A stretch of 64,000 bases of DNA, taken from positions 7,136,361-7,200,360 of the forward strand of contig NC_135564.1 of the NCBI RefSeq assembly GCF_964340395.1, written 5' to 3'. Within the stretch, counting starts at the first letter, position 1, and each line of letters opens with the position of its first letter. The notes under the pieces are model-generated. The model had not been told where the DNA came from. It saw only the letters and a list, made by a program, of their open reading frames with translations, and ran no database searches. The translations under genes and the position numbers were made by a program. This DNA comes from Glandiceps talaboti. Taxonomy: Eukaryota > Hemichordata > Enteropneusta > Spengelidae. This document shows, piece after piece, positions 36,045 to 49,300 of this stretch.

Positions 36045-36387
36045 ATCAAACATTGTGAGTAGTTTTATTTGACACAACCCGGGCAGCCATCAGTAATTTC
36101 TAAGTGTACTCTAAATGTATAGATTTAAGCATATTTGTTTCGTACAAGCAATTTCGCAGTATAAATTTAAGAGTTGATTTTTTTAATAATTTAGTGAGAA
36201 ATTAGACCAGTTCAAGTTAAACTGTGACATCGGTGTGTGTGTTCCTTTTCTTATTTCTTCAGTGTTTGTGGTCCCTCCCCAATCCTGTACTTTATTAGTA
36301 GAAATACTTGGCTTTCGTGACAGAACCAGAACACCGAAACATTGTGATGGATGTAATGCGTGAGTGTGTTTATATTATACCACAGAC

Positions 36388-36722
36388 AGAGTTACTTTGG
36401 CGTTTCATACACTATGTTTTCACATAAAGATAGACACATTTCAGCTTAAATCCAAACTAACCATATCAGAGGCACTGCACACAGCAGGATCCTGTACCTA
36501 ATCATCTTGAAACAATAATAAGCATTGCTATATACTGTTACAGTTTCAACTCACACTATTATGGATGGTGATTTTATTGTTTACTTTCGTACCAACAAAC
36601 AGCACGATTACTTATATGTATGTACATCCCAACTGTTATGGGGCACACTTGTTTATTTTGCTTGTCTGAGTGTGTTTAAAAGTGTTATGATCTATGAGTG
36701 AAACGCCAAAGTTAACCCCGTT
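36388..36722. mobile_element. Possible MITE with about 20-bp TIRs
   Basis: GTTACTTTGGCGTTTCA at 36391 and TGAAACGCCAAAGTTAAC at about 36699 are reverse complements apart from one base. No coding frame between them. Boundaries and target duplication not resolved. Confidence 0.5.
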
Positions 36723-36828
36723 TGTGTATTTTGATGTTACCCTATGGGATGGATGTAAATTACCTTTTGCAAAGACACAGTAGTGGGAATTGCTTTAGGA
36801 AGCTTTATGCATCACATGGTTTAGTATA

Positions 36829-37250
36829 TTATGATTATGATTATTATTTAATTTTTTAAAAGCTCACTACACTATGTCTCAGTGCTCTTTACACAGTAAA
36901 GAGAAGGTACCATATAACAAAATACTAAAATGTGTCATACAAAAAAAATAAAAAAAATACTAAAAGTGCCATATACAAAGCAGAGAGGAAAAAAATGAAA
37001 ACTTACACTTCATAATGAACTTTAAAAAGGTAGGTTTTCAGGGTACGTTTAAGATTCAATAGGAGTGATGTAAAGGGTAGTTCACTCCATAGGATCGTGT
37101 GCGATGGAAAAGGCGCGGAAACCATAGAGTTTTTGATGTTGTCATTGTGTTGGTGTCGCGTAACACATATACGGTCTTGAGTTCAGTGCAAAACTGAAAA
37201 TCCCACGGGTACCAATATCAAGCAATTGTATCCTCATCATGTTACAACAA
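36829..37250. repeat. Dispersed repeat, family E, longer copy
   Basis: ATTATT start, AGCTCACTACACTATGTCTC and downstream AGGTTTTCAGGGT and AGTTCACTCCATAG blocks. The start matches the copy at 4523-4700. This type of sequence is familiar to me from several marine invertebrate genomes, but I cannot name the family. Confidence 0.45.
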
Positions 37251-37634
37251 TCTAGCTTATTACATTTTCGACAGCAACGTGTCGTTTCATTGAATCAGAT
37301 ACAGTGAGATAGATGTCCAAGGTCCTTTTAGCATCGTGTTGGGTATATTTCATAGCGGGGCCAATATTGGAATGGAGACATATGATGACAGCTTTTGTCA
37401 CTAAACACGGATTTCACACAACGTATGTTGATAATATCCAAATCAATTGAAGTTTTGATTTCATGCGGTGTCCAATTCCTTTCAGACGATAACATGCATT
37501 TGTCCTAGGTGAAGATTTTAGCATATACTTAGCTCCAAGTGAAATACATCCAATGTAGTATTTATACGGCCAAGGTAATCACAGTGTTGGATGCAATGAA
37601 ATGGGAAACTTTCCCCCGAATGCAATATAATATG

Positions 37635-37790
<156 letters not shown>

Positions 37791-37799
37791 GTGTGTCGT

Positions 37800-38960
37800 G
37801 TAAGGTATGTCATTACATGTGTTTGCTATTTGTTTCAATTTGAAATATCCACTCTCCAGTAGTACTTGCAAACATACACATATTAGCCGCTAATATCTAA
37901 TAGTGTAATTATATACCATGAGCCCTCCAATGACAGTGTTAAATTTCTTAATTATTCCATATGTTTTATAAAATGTGAACAACGCGGCTTGTGGTACAGG
38001 GCAGACATCGATATTTTATTCCAAATACACCATATATAGCACAGTCAATGACCCCACTTCGCAGTTATCGCGACGAGAAATACCCATATAAACTGTGATC
38101 GCTCAATCTCAGGAGCCTGAGAGGAAAATTGTTCTTGATATCGGTAATTTGAAATGGCTTTGCTGTCATTTAACCGTATGAATAAATAACTGATGATATA
38201 GATAGCTTGATACAATAGTTAGTCATGTTTGCAGATAAGGGTGTACATTCATGTTATGTTACAAGGCATATCCGTAGGCACGCCACACGTTCATGCGACG
38301 CAAATCACGCAATTACAGAATCAAAGCGCAAGACTATTCTGATCAGAGTCTACTTCCCCTGCCAGTTTATTGTAATTGAAGTATATTTCCCAAATGGAAG
38401 GGGATTTTCTAAGGTGAAAGACACAAGAGACACTTGAGGTCTTAGTTTGGTGACAACGGGTATTAGCCCTGAACTGTGGTGACACGAGTCAACTCACAAC
38501 ACCACGACACCACAGACGCGTCTTGACTGATAATTACTTCGTAGGTGAGGGCAATTGTTTACTTGAGAGTGCCTATTGTAAAGGGTGTGTACATTATACT
38601 TGCATTGCAGTTCGTTTCCTTGGCAACATAAAACACATTCATATCTCAGTGTTTGACTGTCTTGTAGTTCGTGGTTTACGAGTACAGATAGTGCTAATGG
38701 AACACAACGTGACCACTTCTCCATCACATCTAAAGTCTAAATCTCATAAGACTTCGATCGAAAAAGCTTTTATGAAGATAGGGATAGTAGGATAACATGC
38801 AGGTAATATTTAATACAGGGACGTTTATTTCTACTGGTCAGTCAGTTAGAACAGTGCTCACATTACGTGTACGTTTCCCTAACACAAGTAGAGAACGTTA
38901 TTATTCCATAAGATCCGAATCTGTACAAAGTTTAGGTGGCGTTTGACATTGGAATAGTTT
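37800..38960. other. Intergenic, no gene recognised
   Basis: Open frames at 38225-38437 and 38523-38795 show no domain, and neither has convincing splice or start context. Confidence 0.45.
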
Positions 38961-38962
38961 GT

Positions 38963-38978
38963 GAACACGCAACCATAC

Positions 38979-39023
<45 letters not shown>

Positions 39024-39062
39024 GCGTAACACGCAACCATACTGTCTGTCTGTCTGTCTGTG

Positions 39063-39103
<41 letters not shown>

Positions 39104-39105
39104 GC
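38963..39105. repeat. (TCTG)n microsatellite with duplicated flank
   Basis: The unique flank AACACGCAACCATACTGTCTG occurs twice, at about 38964 and 39027, each leading into a TCTG run: the whole unit was duplicated, not only the repeat. Confidence 0.9.
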
Positions 39106-39109
39106 CTGC

Positions 39110-41418
39110 CTGCCAGCCTGCCAGCCAGTCAGTCTCTGTGATTTTTCTTGATTTTAACCAAAAATGAGATTTTGCTTTACCAAATGTAACAGCGACAATT
39201 AGGATTTTGGCTGTAGAGTCGCAATTGAAGTTAGATACCTGACAATGTTTATATCTACCTACATCAATATCTACCCCACTCTTCGATTTGTGTGTCGCAT
39301 ATATATTTGACACGTGTATCAGGGAAGCTAATTCACTTGAGCACGAGGCTTTCGGATAGAGCGACTAGACGTGATAATAGAAATATTCAACTAGGAGAAC
39401 GATTCAACATTACATGTACAAATTAAATAAGCCGCTTATAAAGGTCGACGACTGAGTATATTGTCCTCAATATGAGAACAATTTAGGTGGCAATTAAAAA
39501 CTCCACCTAATTCTGATTGGTTTTTATACTTATGAATCAAAATCCCCCGCGGATATCCAAAATCCAATTTTTCACAAATCACTCATCCTCAAACATTTTA
39601 AATGTTTTCGTAAGATGAATACAAAAAGCAAATTAAAATTTTATGAGTCTTAGAATTGCAGTTGGTGTTACTTTTTTGTTGAAACGTCCTTCAGATTACT
39701 CGTAGCATTTAAAAACGTTGCAGGCATGATCCAAAAGGATTATTAGCTACGTTGGCGGCAAGGATATATATCGATTAGTTGATAACGGTTTACACTCCTT
39801 ATCCTCTTCCGTAAATGACATATTATCGAGTCTGAAACAGACTTGATATCTCTTCATATAAATTCTATACTGATTAATTGAATAAATTTTCAAAATTGCC
39901 TTCTATTGAAGTTGGTGCGCTGTTCAAATAAAGAGTTCAAAGCACAGCATTAGTAGTCTCAGCTTATTGCATTAAAATATATTGTGTTGTTACATTCGCT
40001 TCGAATGTCATCATTCCGCGTAAACATCAGTGACACATCGGTTTTCCTCACACAGTAAAGTCGCCTTTCAAAAAGGGTACATTTGGCCGCAAGCACTCTT
40101 CCTATAGGCTTTACGGGCTGAAGATTTCGGAATGAAATTAATGTAAGATGTAAAGAAAACGATTTTCAAATATAAACGAATGCACGAAAAAGATTTTGAT
40201 AAGACAGAACCCTTATATCTTATTGCAGCTACATTTATCTCAATCTAAGGGTGAGTTATTTCACTTATTATCTACAGCTTGGTTCAAGGCCAGTCAATAT
40301 CCATTAGCTGTATTAGCTGTGTAACCCCAATGAATGTTTTGTTTTGAAATCTAGATCTAGAATTAAAATTCAATCATACTAACGCACTGCAAATTGAATA
40401 GGTATTGGACTACAGTTTGTGATTGCAATTATGGTAGGACCATATACACCACGTGACATTCACAACTGCAAGCAGTTACAGGAGAGGTTATGCTTATTCA
40501 TGATTCTTCTTGAAGAAATTCTACACTCTTCTGTTCGCAGACATAATATATCCTACTAATCCCAAAAAGCAATTAACCTCGCATATACATTCATTGTAGT
40601 GATACCCAAAGCTTAGTCAAGTCATACACATGTACAAAACCACACAAAATAAGTCATGGCAAAAGTATATAAGAGAGAGAGAGAGAGAGAAGACGGACGT
40701 GACAAAGGCATAGAACCCATCCCTCGGGGATTGAGTGGTAGCTCTAAATTCCCAAGGGATACTGAAGAATGAAAGGAATATACGAAACCATTATACACGG
40801 ATCGCGAATCGTGTGCCAATAGATTAAAGTAGGTCTCAATATACAACCCACGACATAACATCGATCGGCGCTTTGCTTGCTGGAGGTAAGCAGGAATGAG
40901 ACAAGTTTCATGCAAAGATATACAATGTAATTAGCATCGATAATTTATCAAGAATAAACACCACAGGAGTAGTTGTTGTTACATGATAATTTCGACAGTC
41001 ATAAACAGACTGATTAAGGCGTCGCCTAAACCTACACCAAAGGTACCCATGTTGCTTTGAGTTGTTATTACCTAATGTTGTCATTGTCAAACGTAAAAAG
41101 CTTCTGTTGTATTTCACACAGCCCTCTATTTGTTTTGTAATTCGTTCTCGCTATATTTGCTGTTTCTGTTCTTGTTTATAGTATAACTTGAGTCCGTAGT
41201 AGCATTTGTGCTAATCTATAATTTTGCACGCAATTGATCATTAAAACTAAAAGTTACATCAACAAGCTTTACTAGTACGTCTGCGCTATGTTATGTTTGA
41301 TGTAGGAAGTATAAAAAATATGATGGAAGAGGTGTAACAAGTTTCATTAGAATCGATGCAGTTTTGAGATCACAGACACAGGGAAATAGGTTCATGGGGC
41401 GCATCCTTGCTTTATGTG

Positions 41419-41420
<2 letters not shown>
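39110..41420. other. Intergenic, no gene recognised
   Basis: AT-rich, stops frequent. A short (GA)n run at 40674-40691. Nothing else supported. Confidence 0.45.
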
Positions 41421-41421
<1 letters not shown>

Positions 41422-41493
<72 letters not shown>

Positions 41494-41620
41494 GAAAGTT
41501 GGATGGTCTCAACAAAACTCAGCTCAAAGGGTGTCCAAAAATTCTAACTAGTTTTCGCCCTGTTAACATGACATCATCAGGTCAGTAAATATAAGTATAT
41601 ATATATATATATAACATAAA
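41422..41620. repeat. (TA)n microsatellite and adjoining repeat-like block
   Basis: TA run 41422-41492, then AAACTCAGCTCAAAGG...TTTTCGCCCTG and CATCATCAGGTC, ending in another short TA run. The block bounded by TA runs looks like a dispersed repeat, family unknown. Confidence 0.6.
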
Positions 41621-41639
41621 GGTTGGCAGCGTCTGGTGA

Positions 41640-43360
41640 CAAACTAACGATGTGAGTCGGGTCATCACATTAATTATGTAACAGCTGTTTGCAAATGATT
41701 CATAAATCAGGATAAGCTACATTAATGTGGTGTTCATCACAATGTATGCCACACCATACTTTTGACGAGGCAATTCATATTTCATAGCTTTAATGCCGGG
41801 CTGCACGTATCATCGTATGTGATAGTGGCAAAGAATAATAAAAAGTGATATATGTTTTACCTTCTTGACTACTGATAGAACCACAGGTCAGGTTATCTGT
41901 TTGCTATTTGTCTGATTGTTATTTAGTATGTTTTTTTGTATTTCTATTTAATAATATCTACCCAGCCTTTCTGTTCTACAGCCTTTGAAAACATGTTTAT
42001 TTTAATGTTTTTTTTGCTATAATGAAAAATTCCAAAGTATATGTTTTCACTATAACTATAGCTTTTCAATCATATACAATTCATTGTTAGTAGCCGTATT
42101 ATATGCGAATATGAATATGAATATTAGTATGAGTATAAATATGAAGATAGATGACATTTTTGATATATTTGAACACAGCTTTAATTCTTTAGATTTTCTT
42201 TTGAAAAGCTATACAGTTTTCTACATCTGTTGCGCATTTATCTCCAAAATTGTTTCCCCCTCAATAATTCCTCATTTGAATATTCCTTATTTGCGTGTAT
42301 TGAAATGCTACGTCATTGGGTCAGTCTATGCCTTTAAATACCTATCAACTAATTGGTGTTTTCCCCCATAATTGACACAAATTCTTCCTCTGCGCCACGA
42401 CCACGTTCTCATTAAAATGAATTTTCATTTAACAGCCGGTATAGATTGTAACCTAAATGTTGTTTAAACGTGTATAAAAACTATTAGGAGCATGTATGCA
42501 AGTAACCTTTCATACTTCATGTTAACGTGAAATGTGCCCTGGAAATAAACTGTTTACACTTTTGTTGCTACTCAGAAAAAAAATCAGTGGTCACCGTACA
42601 CATTTTTGAAGTTGATGTCAAAATGACATCAAAATGGAGCCATGTTATAATCCAATATGGGCGCCTAATACTGTGTTAACTCTATGGAAAAAGATAAGAG
42701 TTTTCAATTTCGATGAAAAGAAAATGGATTCCAAAAAAATTCTTTTACTATTTCAAAAGGACTAGAAGCAACCTTCTGTATGGCAAAGTTGGAATGGCTT
42801 AAAGAACTTTGATTTACAGTGACATTTGTCCCCGTGGGTCATTCTACTCCACTCTAAGAATCAATCACTGACCGATGTGATGTATATCTGCTGCTTTATC
42901 ATTTGAAATATCATTATCAGCAGCTAACAATATGATATTTTGTTGGAGGAGGATATATTATTCTAAAAGATCGTTTATTTTGATGATCAATTGCCAATCA
43001 ATAATAAAACATAGATGTATATTGAATATTTTTTGCTTGGAAATAGTCGGAAATGATAAATGAGCAATGCTCGAGTAACATTATCCAAAACAAAAGACAA
43101 AAACACAAGAGTGTACATAAAAACAATAATAACAACGTCTCAATATATGAATTGAACAAAGTAACATAAAAAGTTTAAACAGTTTATTTCCGAGGGGTAT
43201 AGTACTCTAGATGTTCCTTTAGAATCCTCCTCAAACAAGAATATAATAAAAGCAGTAATATCAGTGGTCTGAGGTAACTGTGTTACTTGTTGGTGCCATC
43301 TTAATGCAGTTACTGTGTGCATTGCCATGCAAGAAAAGCACCTGAGATAACTTGCACCGG
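41640..43360. other. Intergenic, no gene recognised
   Basis: Frame 42084-42371 is Met, Ile and Ser rich over AT-rich DNA with no domain. No other signal. Confidence 0.45.
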
Positions 43361-43400
43361 TGCGCGCGCATACGATTTCCGGTTCTCCCAGCATGCAACG
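43340..43400 (+). promoter_or_regulatory. Promoter-like GC/CpG block upstream of the THAP-like gene
   Basis: A GC-rich island in AT-rich DNA: GCACCGGTGCGCGCGC, then ATTTCCGG (ETS-type core) at 43375-43382 and CTCCCAGCATGCAA at 43385-43398, resembling the ZNF143/THAP11-type motif CCCAGCATGC. It lies 160-220 bp upstream of the ATG at 43557. Site identity is inference. Confidence 0.45.
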
Positions 43401-44489
43401 TATTATTTACAATCAGAACGAGGCGGGGGATACAATCAGGAAACCATGTACACCTGCAATTGTTACATTGTCGTCTGCCTCCCACAGCATTTGTAAATTG
43501 TATGGGAATTAGTAGACGTCGGTATAGACTCCAGACTGAGTGGGTATTTTTCAGATATGGGTAAAAAGAACAACTCTTGTGTTCCCTTTTGTTTTCGACA
43601 ACGTTGGCGCAATGTGGGGAAAGATTACAAGTTTTGAGTAGGGCCAAATCAGGCCGAAATGCGTGGATTGAGGTTGTACAACGGCACCATAAAAATTGAC
43701 GACAATGGCAACAAAGTATCCATCAAAAAGTTTGTGACGTACATTTTGTAAGCAACGTGAAGACAGTGATGATTCTAAGTCGTCTTCATATTTTCCAACT
43801 ATCTTTCCTTGGCATAAGAACAAAGGCGTCCAGAAAGAAGGGACAGTTCAAGTTGTAAACAAGGTTAGTTTAACTTGATTATGTATCGTCTTCCCACCAA
43901 GTGCTGCAGCTGGTCGATCATATACCCATGTGTTGTGAAACCATACATTTGTCAGTTGATGTTACGAAAACTCGACATGTCTACGAAGTTTACCTGGCCA
44001 GTCACACGACAACTGACAACTCAGGTGGGACAGATATGTGGTTTTCAATAATTGTATCAGACTGAGTGTTGTTTCAGACCAACCATGATGTATTTAATAT
44101 AATCGCCTCCTCTAAACAAAACTTTGAGAGGGTCTTTAACTGTTCTTATGTGCCCACTAGTGGTGAAGGATGTCTGCACTCCCTCACTCCCACTGGGTTT
44201 CAACTTGCCTGCCAACCCACTGCCCACCCAATATTGTGAATGATTTACCTACTCTCTACTAGGAAAACGTTTGTGCTTTCCACTATACCAACAATTCATT
44301 TTGACGTACACAATGTGTGCCCCTCCCAACTATTCCATGTTTCCCCTCCCACTGTATCAAAATCAGGACTTTCCTGCCGCTATTCTTCCTTGTTTGCTTC
44401 CTTCCGTTATCGATGTAACAATAGCTGCAATAATTATTTATTTATTTATTTGCCCTGAGCTTGTTCTTCTTTGTTTTAAAACAGCTTTT

Positions 44490-44492
<3 letters not shown>

Positions 44493-44555
<63 letters not shown>
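44493..44555. repeat. (AC)n microsatellite
   Basis: About 31 AC units in the intron after THAP exon 1. Confidence 0.95.
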
Positions 44556-44559
<4 letters not shown>

Positions 44560-44639
44560 AAGTTCAAAATAATGATAATAAAAAACTTTTAAACACTACT
44601 CTGCAGAACTTGACCCTTCAAGTTCCAAAAGCTAGTATA

Positions 44640-44815
44640 GTGTAGTACAGTGTAATGATGAGTGTAATGTAATGCAGTGGAGTGCAGTGCATTATAATGC
44701 AGTGTAGTGCAGTGTATAGTGTAGTATAGTATAGTGTAGTGTATAGTGTAGTGCATGTGTGTAGTGTAATGCAGTGTAGTCTAGTGTAGTCTAGTGGAGT
44801 GGAGTGTAATGGAGC
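44640..44815. repeat. Degenerate GTAGT/GCAGT tandem array
   Basis: Imperfect AGTGTAGTGTA and AATGCAGTG units with 5-10 bp spacing, no coding sense. Confidence 0.75.
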
Positions 44816-45926
44816 ATGTTTTTCCTTAACTGAATGTACACATTTCTTTCTGGTTTTGTTTGAATTACATTAATTTTATATGTACATATTTCTTTAGGTT
44901 TCTGTTGTGATTTAGTTCAGTCAGTATTTGCTTCATTTGAAATTATATCATTATGTAATTTTCATGTTACTTTGTACTATATTTAGAAGATTTTATTTTG
45001 TCATCCTTGAATAGACTACCACAAATATCATTTGACATTTCAGGAAAACAAACAAGAGTCTGTTCATACTACAACACTGGAAATGAATCATCATGATGTG
45101 GAAGATGAATGTACAGTAGACCAGGTATTTATTAATTAATTAATTAATTAATTAATTTCTTTCATTGTATTGATTTCCTCTAATTAGTATTACTACTTTG
45201 CCAGGATAATGTGCCACAAGGAAGTAGTGTAACTTAATGTTCACATGTTTGTGCTACCACTGTTTTGTAAGCATACATGTGTGTTGTATTAAGTTTCTCT
45301 GTGACACTCTGTGTATGAATGTTGTCATAAAACCATAATGGATAAAATACTGGTACGGCAATAGGCACAGTCATATGAGCAATCTTGTAATATACACTAA
45401 TTTGTATGGTTATCATATGATGTGGATTTCATGGTATTCTTATGTTATTCTAATATTTCAGTCAGGTGTTGATGCATGTGAAGGGGGAATGTGTGTGCTA
45501 TGAAACTACTTGATGAGTTAGTTTCCAAAACAGAACCAGAACCAGCTGACCAGAACCACAGTCTAATATTGCAGAGGTAAGTCATATGACTGTATGGTTG
45601 AACATCTTTTTTTTTGATTAATTTATGAAATTCATTATATGATATAATTGAAAATAATTCATTCATATGAGGAGATACAAAAACTGGAAATTCAGTTTGA
45701 GTTATAGCAGTGTTCTTGTCATTGGCTTTTCACCAGGTAGGTTTGTGTTGTTTGTAGTTATGAAATGGAATTATTATATTGTAATGTTCACTCTGGCACT
45801 GGTCGGTCGTAAGTCCAAAAGCAGAACGCAGCCTTCCAATCAAATCATGGTTTGTTCCCGAAAAACCAATTTTGTTCATTTGGCACATATCACAAAGTGC
45901 TTTAACTCTTTGACGATAGAAAGAAG

Positions 45927-46391
45927 TTGCAACATTGCTGCAGACGACACTTTGTTGCCTGCCATTGTAACAACTGCCATTGTTTACATACTGTCAAGAG
46001 CAATTATGTTCTTGATTGTGCCTGCAGTGTTATCTGCTGCACATTCAGCATCATGAGGTTCTGTCATGTTATTACAAATATACCAGAGATTTCTTTGACT
46101 GGTGCGTGCGCCTACAAGTGGGATTTGCACAGAAGAAACAATACCGAAAACATCTTTGTATACCTGCATGCAAACGTTATGCAAATGAGGAAAGTAAGGA
46201 AAGTGTGGCGCAGAGAACACTGCATACACTCGTGCAAACACCCTGAGTATGCCTCACGTGTCATGGGGCTCTGTCATATTACTCATCAGGAATTATCAAA
46301 GACAACCAGTAAATGGATTAATACAAATAAATACGCCTTGTCATATTTTCCCGGTGTGATTGATTTGATGCTGGACAAATTTGCATATTAA
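45927..46391 (+). CDS. Unrecognised 154-codon open frame, Cys-rich start
   Basis: Longest non-repetitive single frame of the region. Its start is Cys/His-rich (QHCCRRHFVACHCNNCHC) and the rest is Arg/Lys-rich without a domain I know. It overlaps another open frame (45667-46056) in a different register. It follows the THAP exons by about 350 bp and could be decayed transposon coding sequence; equally it may be chance. Confidence 0.2.
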   Translation: MQHCCRRHFVACHCNNCHCLHTVKSNYVLDCACSVICCTFSIMRFCHVITNIPEISLTGACAYKWDLHRRNNTENIFVYLHANVMQMRKVRKVWRREHCIHSCKHPEYASRVMGLCHITHQELSKTTSKWINTNKYALSYFPGVIDLMLDKFAY

Positions 46392-46399
46392 GTCGTCTG

Positions 46400-49300
46400 T
46401 ATCTGCATTAATGTAAGTAAACCAAGTTGAACCTGTTTTTGGAACAATAAGACTGTACAGTTGTCTTTTGAATTAACAATTCCATGGTAATGCTCACTTT
46501 ACAATTTGTAAACAAGTCACATGACACAACATTGTCGTAAAGCTGTTGACATATCCAAAGATTATACTAAATAGCGAACTGTAGGAACTGAGTAAATTTC
46601 CTTCCTGTGGCTTTCCTGTTTTTTGAATAAAACTGTTTCTCACACAGAGCATGGTATTCGAAAACATTTCACAATTCTAAATGGAAATTAAGTGAATTCT
46701 TTTGTTACAATGCCTTTCTGGCACTTTGTAATTTTCTATCCTAATGCCTGCGGTACAGAAAGAGAAAACATCTGCAGCATTCATTGAGTTATCCAAATGA
46801 GGACGGTGGCGTTCTGATAATCATGCAGTATTCATAGGATTACATAGTAAAATTGAATGTCTTAATGGGGTTACCGGGGTATGATATAACACACAATAGT
46901 AATATTCAAACGACTTTTTAACAATTTAAAACGTGTTGATGGAAATAATGTCACATTGGAAAGAGCTTTTAAGTGACTTGTTTCCTGTCAGTAATAATAT
47001 CATGTTACATACACAGCATCATCATTACAAGTAAATACTAAAATCAATCCAATATTCTGTACCCAATGCACACATCTGACAGTGTCGGTAAATGGAAACT
47101 GTTCTTTCAAGAGAGTGAACTTCACTGTTATCACTAAGTTTAAAGATGTACTATCAGAAATACTTAGAATGCACTTTTATGGCAATATTCTATATGAAAC
47201 CCAAAGAACATTAAAATGGAACATGATGATTCGATTTGCACGTACTCTGAATAACAAGCATTTATGCATAGGCAGACATACAGATAGATTGACAGACAGA
47301 CAGACAGGCATATGTATGTACATACATACAAACCTATACATACATGCATGCACACCTACATACATATATTCATGCATGCATGCACACATACATACAAAAT
47401 GTACATACATACATACATACATACATACACACGCACACACACACACAGACACACACACACACACACACACTCATCCATGTGGTTGATCAAGGTTTATACA
47501 GAAATAGATTGTTAGCATCACTTGTGGTAATTCTAGTCGTTCATAAAATCATTAAATTGATTTTTTTTGTAACCAGAACGATATATACAAAATGTACATA
47601 CTCATCAGGGTGAATCCGCATTTCTCCTTTATCATATGTGATATATTAGACTAGTAGCATAACAGCTATCTACACAGACAATACACTTTACCTTATCCTT
47701 TACATTAATCCGAACCAGTCGGTCCTAAATATAACGTATGCTCTGCTTTTGTATCTTGATTAATGACGATAAGTCGAATAAAACATTTCATCCAACATAT
47801 GACTACACCATCTTATTCTGATGAAGTGCGATTGAATTGTATATATTCAATATATTGATTGAATATCATAGTATTAGTTGGTATGTCCATTTCACGTAAG
47901 CACAAGTATATGTCATATTAATAATTATTAGTAGCACTTGTCGCTCTAATTAAGTATCTAACAATATTTTCAATCATTTCATAGTAAAGTGGGCCATATC
48001 ATTCAAACACAGCAACACAATCTGAAACCGTTTGGCAGACGTCAAACACGGCTGTTTCAATCTTTTTGAGCAAAGGTCACAGTATTTCCATGTGATAACT
48101 AAATCGATATTTCAAACAACTGATAACATGATCATAATCGGGACCACAGCAGTATTTATGTCCAGTAATACTAGAAAGCAATTAAAATGTTTGGGGTGCG
48201 TTGCAATAACTGGTAATGGAACTCACCGACGTTCCCGCTCCGGGTAAACCATTTTGTATAGTCGAATTTGTTTCCTCTCCATTCTCTTGGATAGTTTCTT
48301 TTTAATAGCGTTTTAGAAAGACATGGTTATATCATCATTAGATATGCTTTATAGAATACTCAAGCCAAATTGTATTCATTCGAACAGAGAGTATGGGATT
48401 TATTTTTTGTTTGTTTTCCGCCACGACAACGCCTGTCAATGTCAATGTCATTAATTCGTAACGAACAAGATAAAAGTGTACGCAGTCCTATATTTTACTT
48501 CGATCATGCATAATAACCACCGATGGTGACTCATTAAAAAGTTTAGGCAATAGTTGTTAATAGATATTTCATTGTATATACTGCCTAAAGACTTGCCTTT
48601 AGAAATAATGGCGATTATGAATGTTTTGACTCCCATTTCGAACACTACAGAGCTAATGACACAGACAGGCATGGTGACATTTGTACAAAACTAGATGACT
48701 TATGTGTTTTTATAAGTAAAGTTGCTTAAAATATACATATCAAAATGAAGAAATGAAATATGATACGGTACATTTTTTTGAAATCGGATCTTAAAAAGGT
48801 TGCAATTCTAAAGTGTTATCGAGAAACTGAAAAGTATGAAGTGAAATATGAATATGTATCTTGGTAGTATTATGATTTTGTCGTCTGCTCAAAGGTTTAG
48901 CACATGTAAATCATCTCTCCTCTCTAAGCTCTGTATAGCTGTTTAAACATTCACATATGTGTTTAGAAATGGGAATTTTTAGCTTTTAAGGTACTAGCTG
49001 ACGACGTGATCAATAGTATGACGAAAGTAAAGAGGTAAACGAACGGAACCATGGAAATGGGTCAAACTGTATGAAAGAAATAGTCCATGAAGTCCTCATT
49101 TAGTCTGTTTATGAAGCCCTTTTAAACGAGAGGACTCATTCTTAGGGTGACAAATTATTTATTTTAACATTGACGATTAAATCAGAAAGAGGAGATGACA
49201 AATTAGTATTTATTTTGCATTCTGAAACAACTTGACTGTATTTTCCTCCATGAAATTATAATGTGAAACGACCAAATCTGTGTAACTCAATGATTAGAAA

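Larger units (their letters stand above)
43557..45576 (+). pseudogene. THAP-domain protein gene with frame lesions, three exons readable
   Basis: THAP domains are zinc-binding C2CH DNA-binding modules of P-element-like transposases and host factors. Exon 1 (43557-43863) starts MGKKNNSCVPFC, the first cysteine pair. GRNAWIEVVQR, KVCDVHF (third Cys and His) and SYFPTIFP follow but lie in different frames: stops at 43635 and just after HHKN, and a shift after the HF. Exon 1 ends at a GTTAGT donor. Exon 2 (45044-45124) and exon 3 (45462-45576) have good AG/GT borders; exon 3 needs another shift to read MKLLDELVSKTEPEP. Introns are kept, so it is not a retrocopy. Either an unprocessed pseudogene or a live gene with sequence errors. 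Confidence 0.55.

Noticed and set aside
38879-39313. 144-codon minus-strand frame with Thr-Asp-Arg-Gln repeats
   Set aside because: Its centre is the TCTG microsatellite, and the flanks have no recognisable domain.
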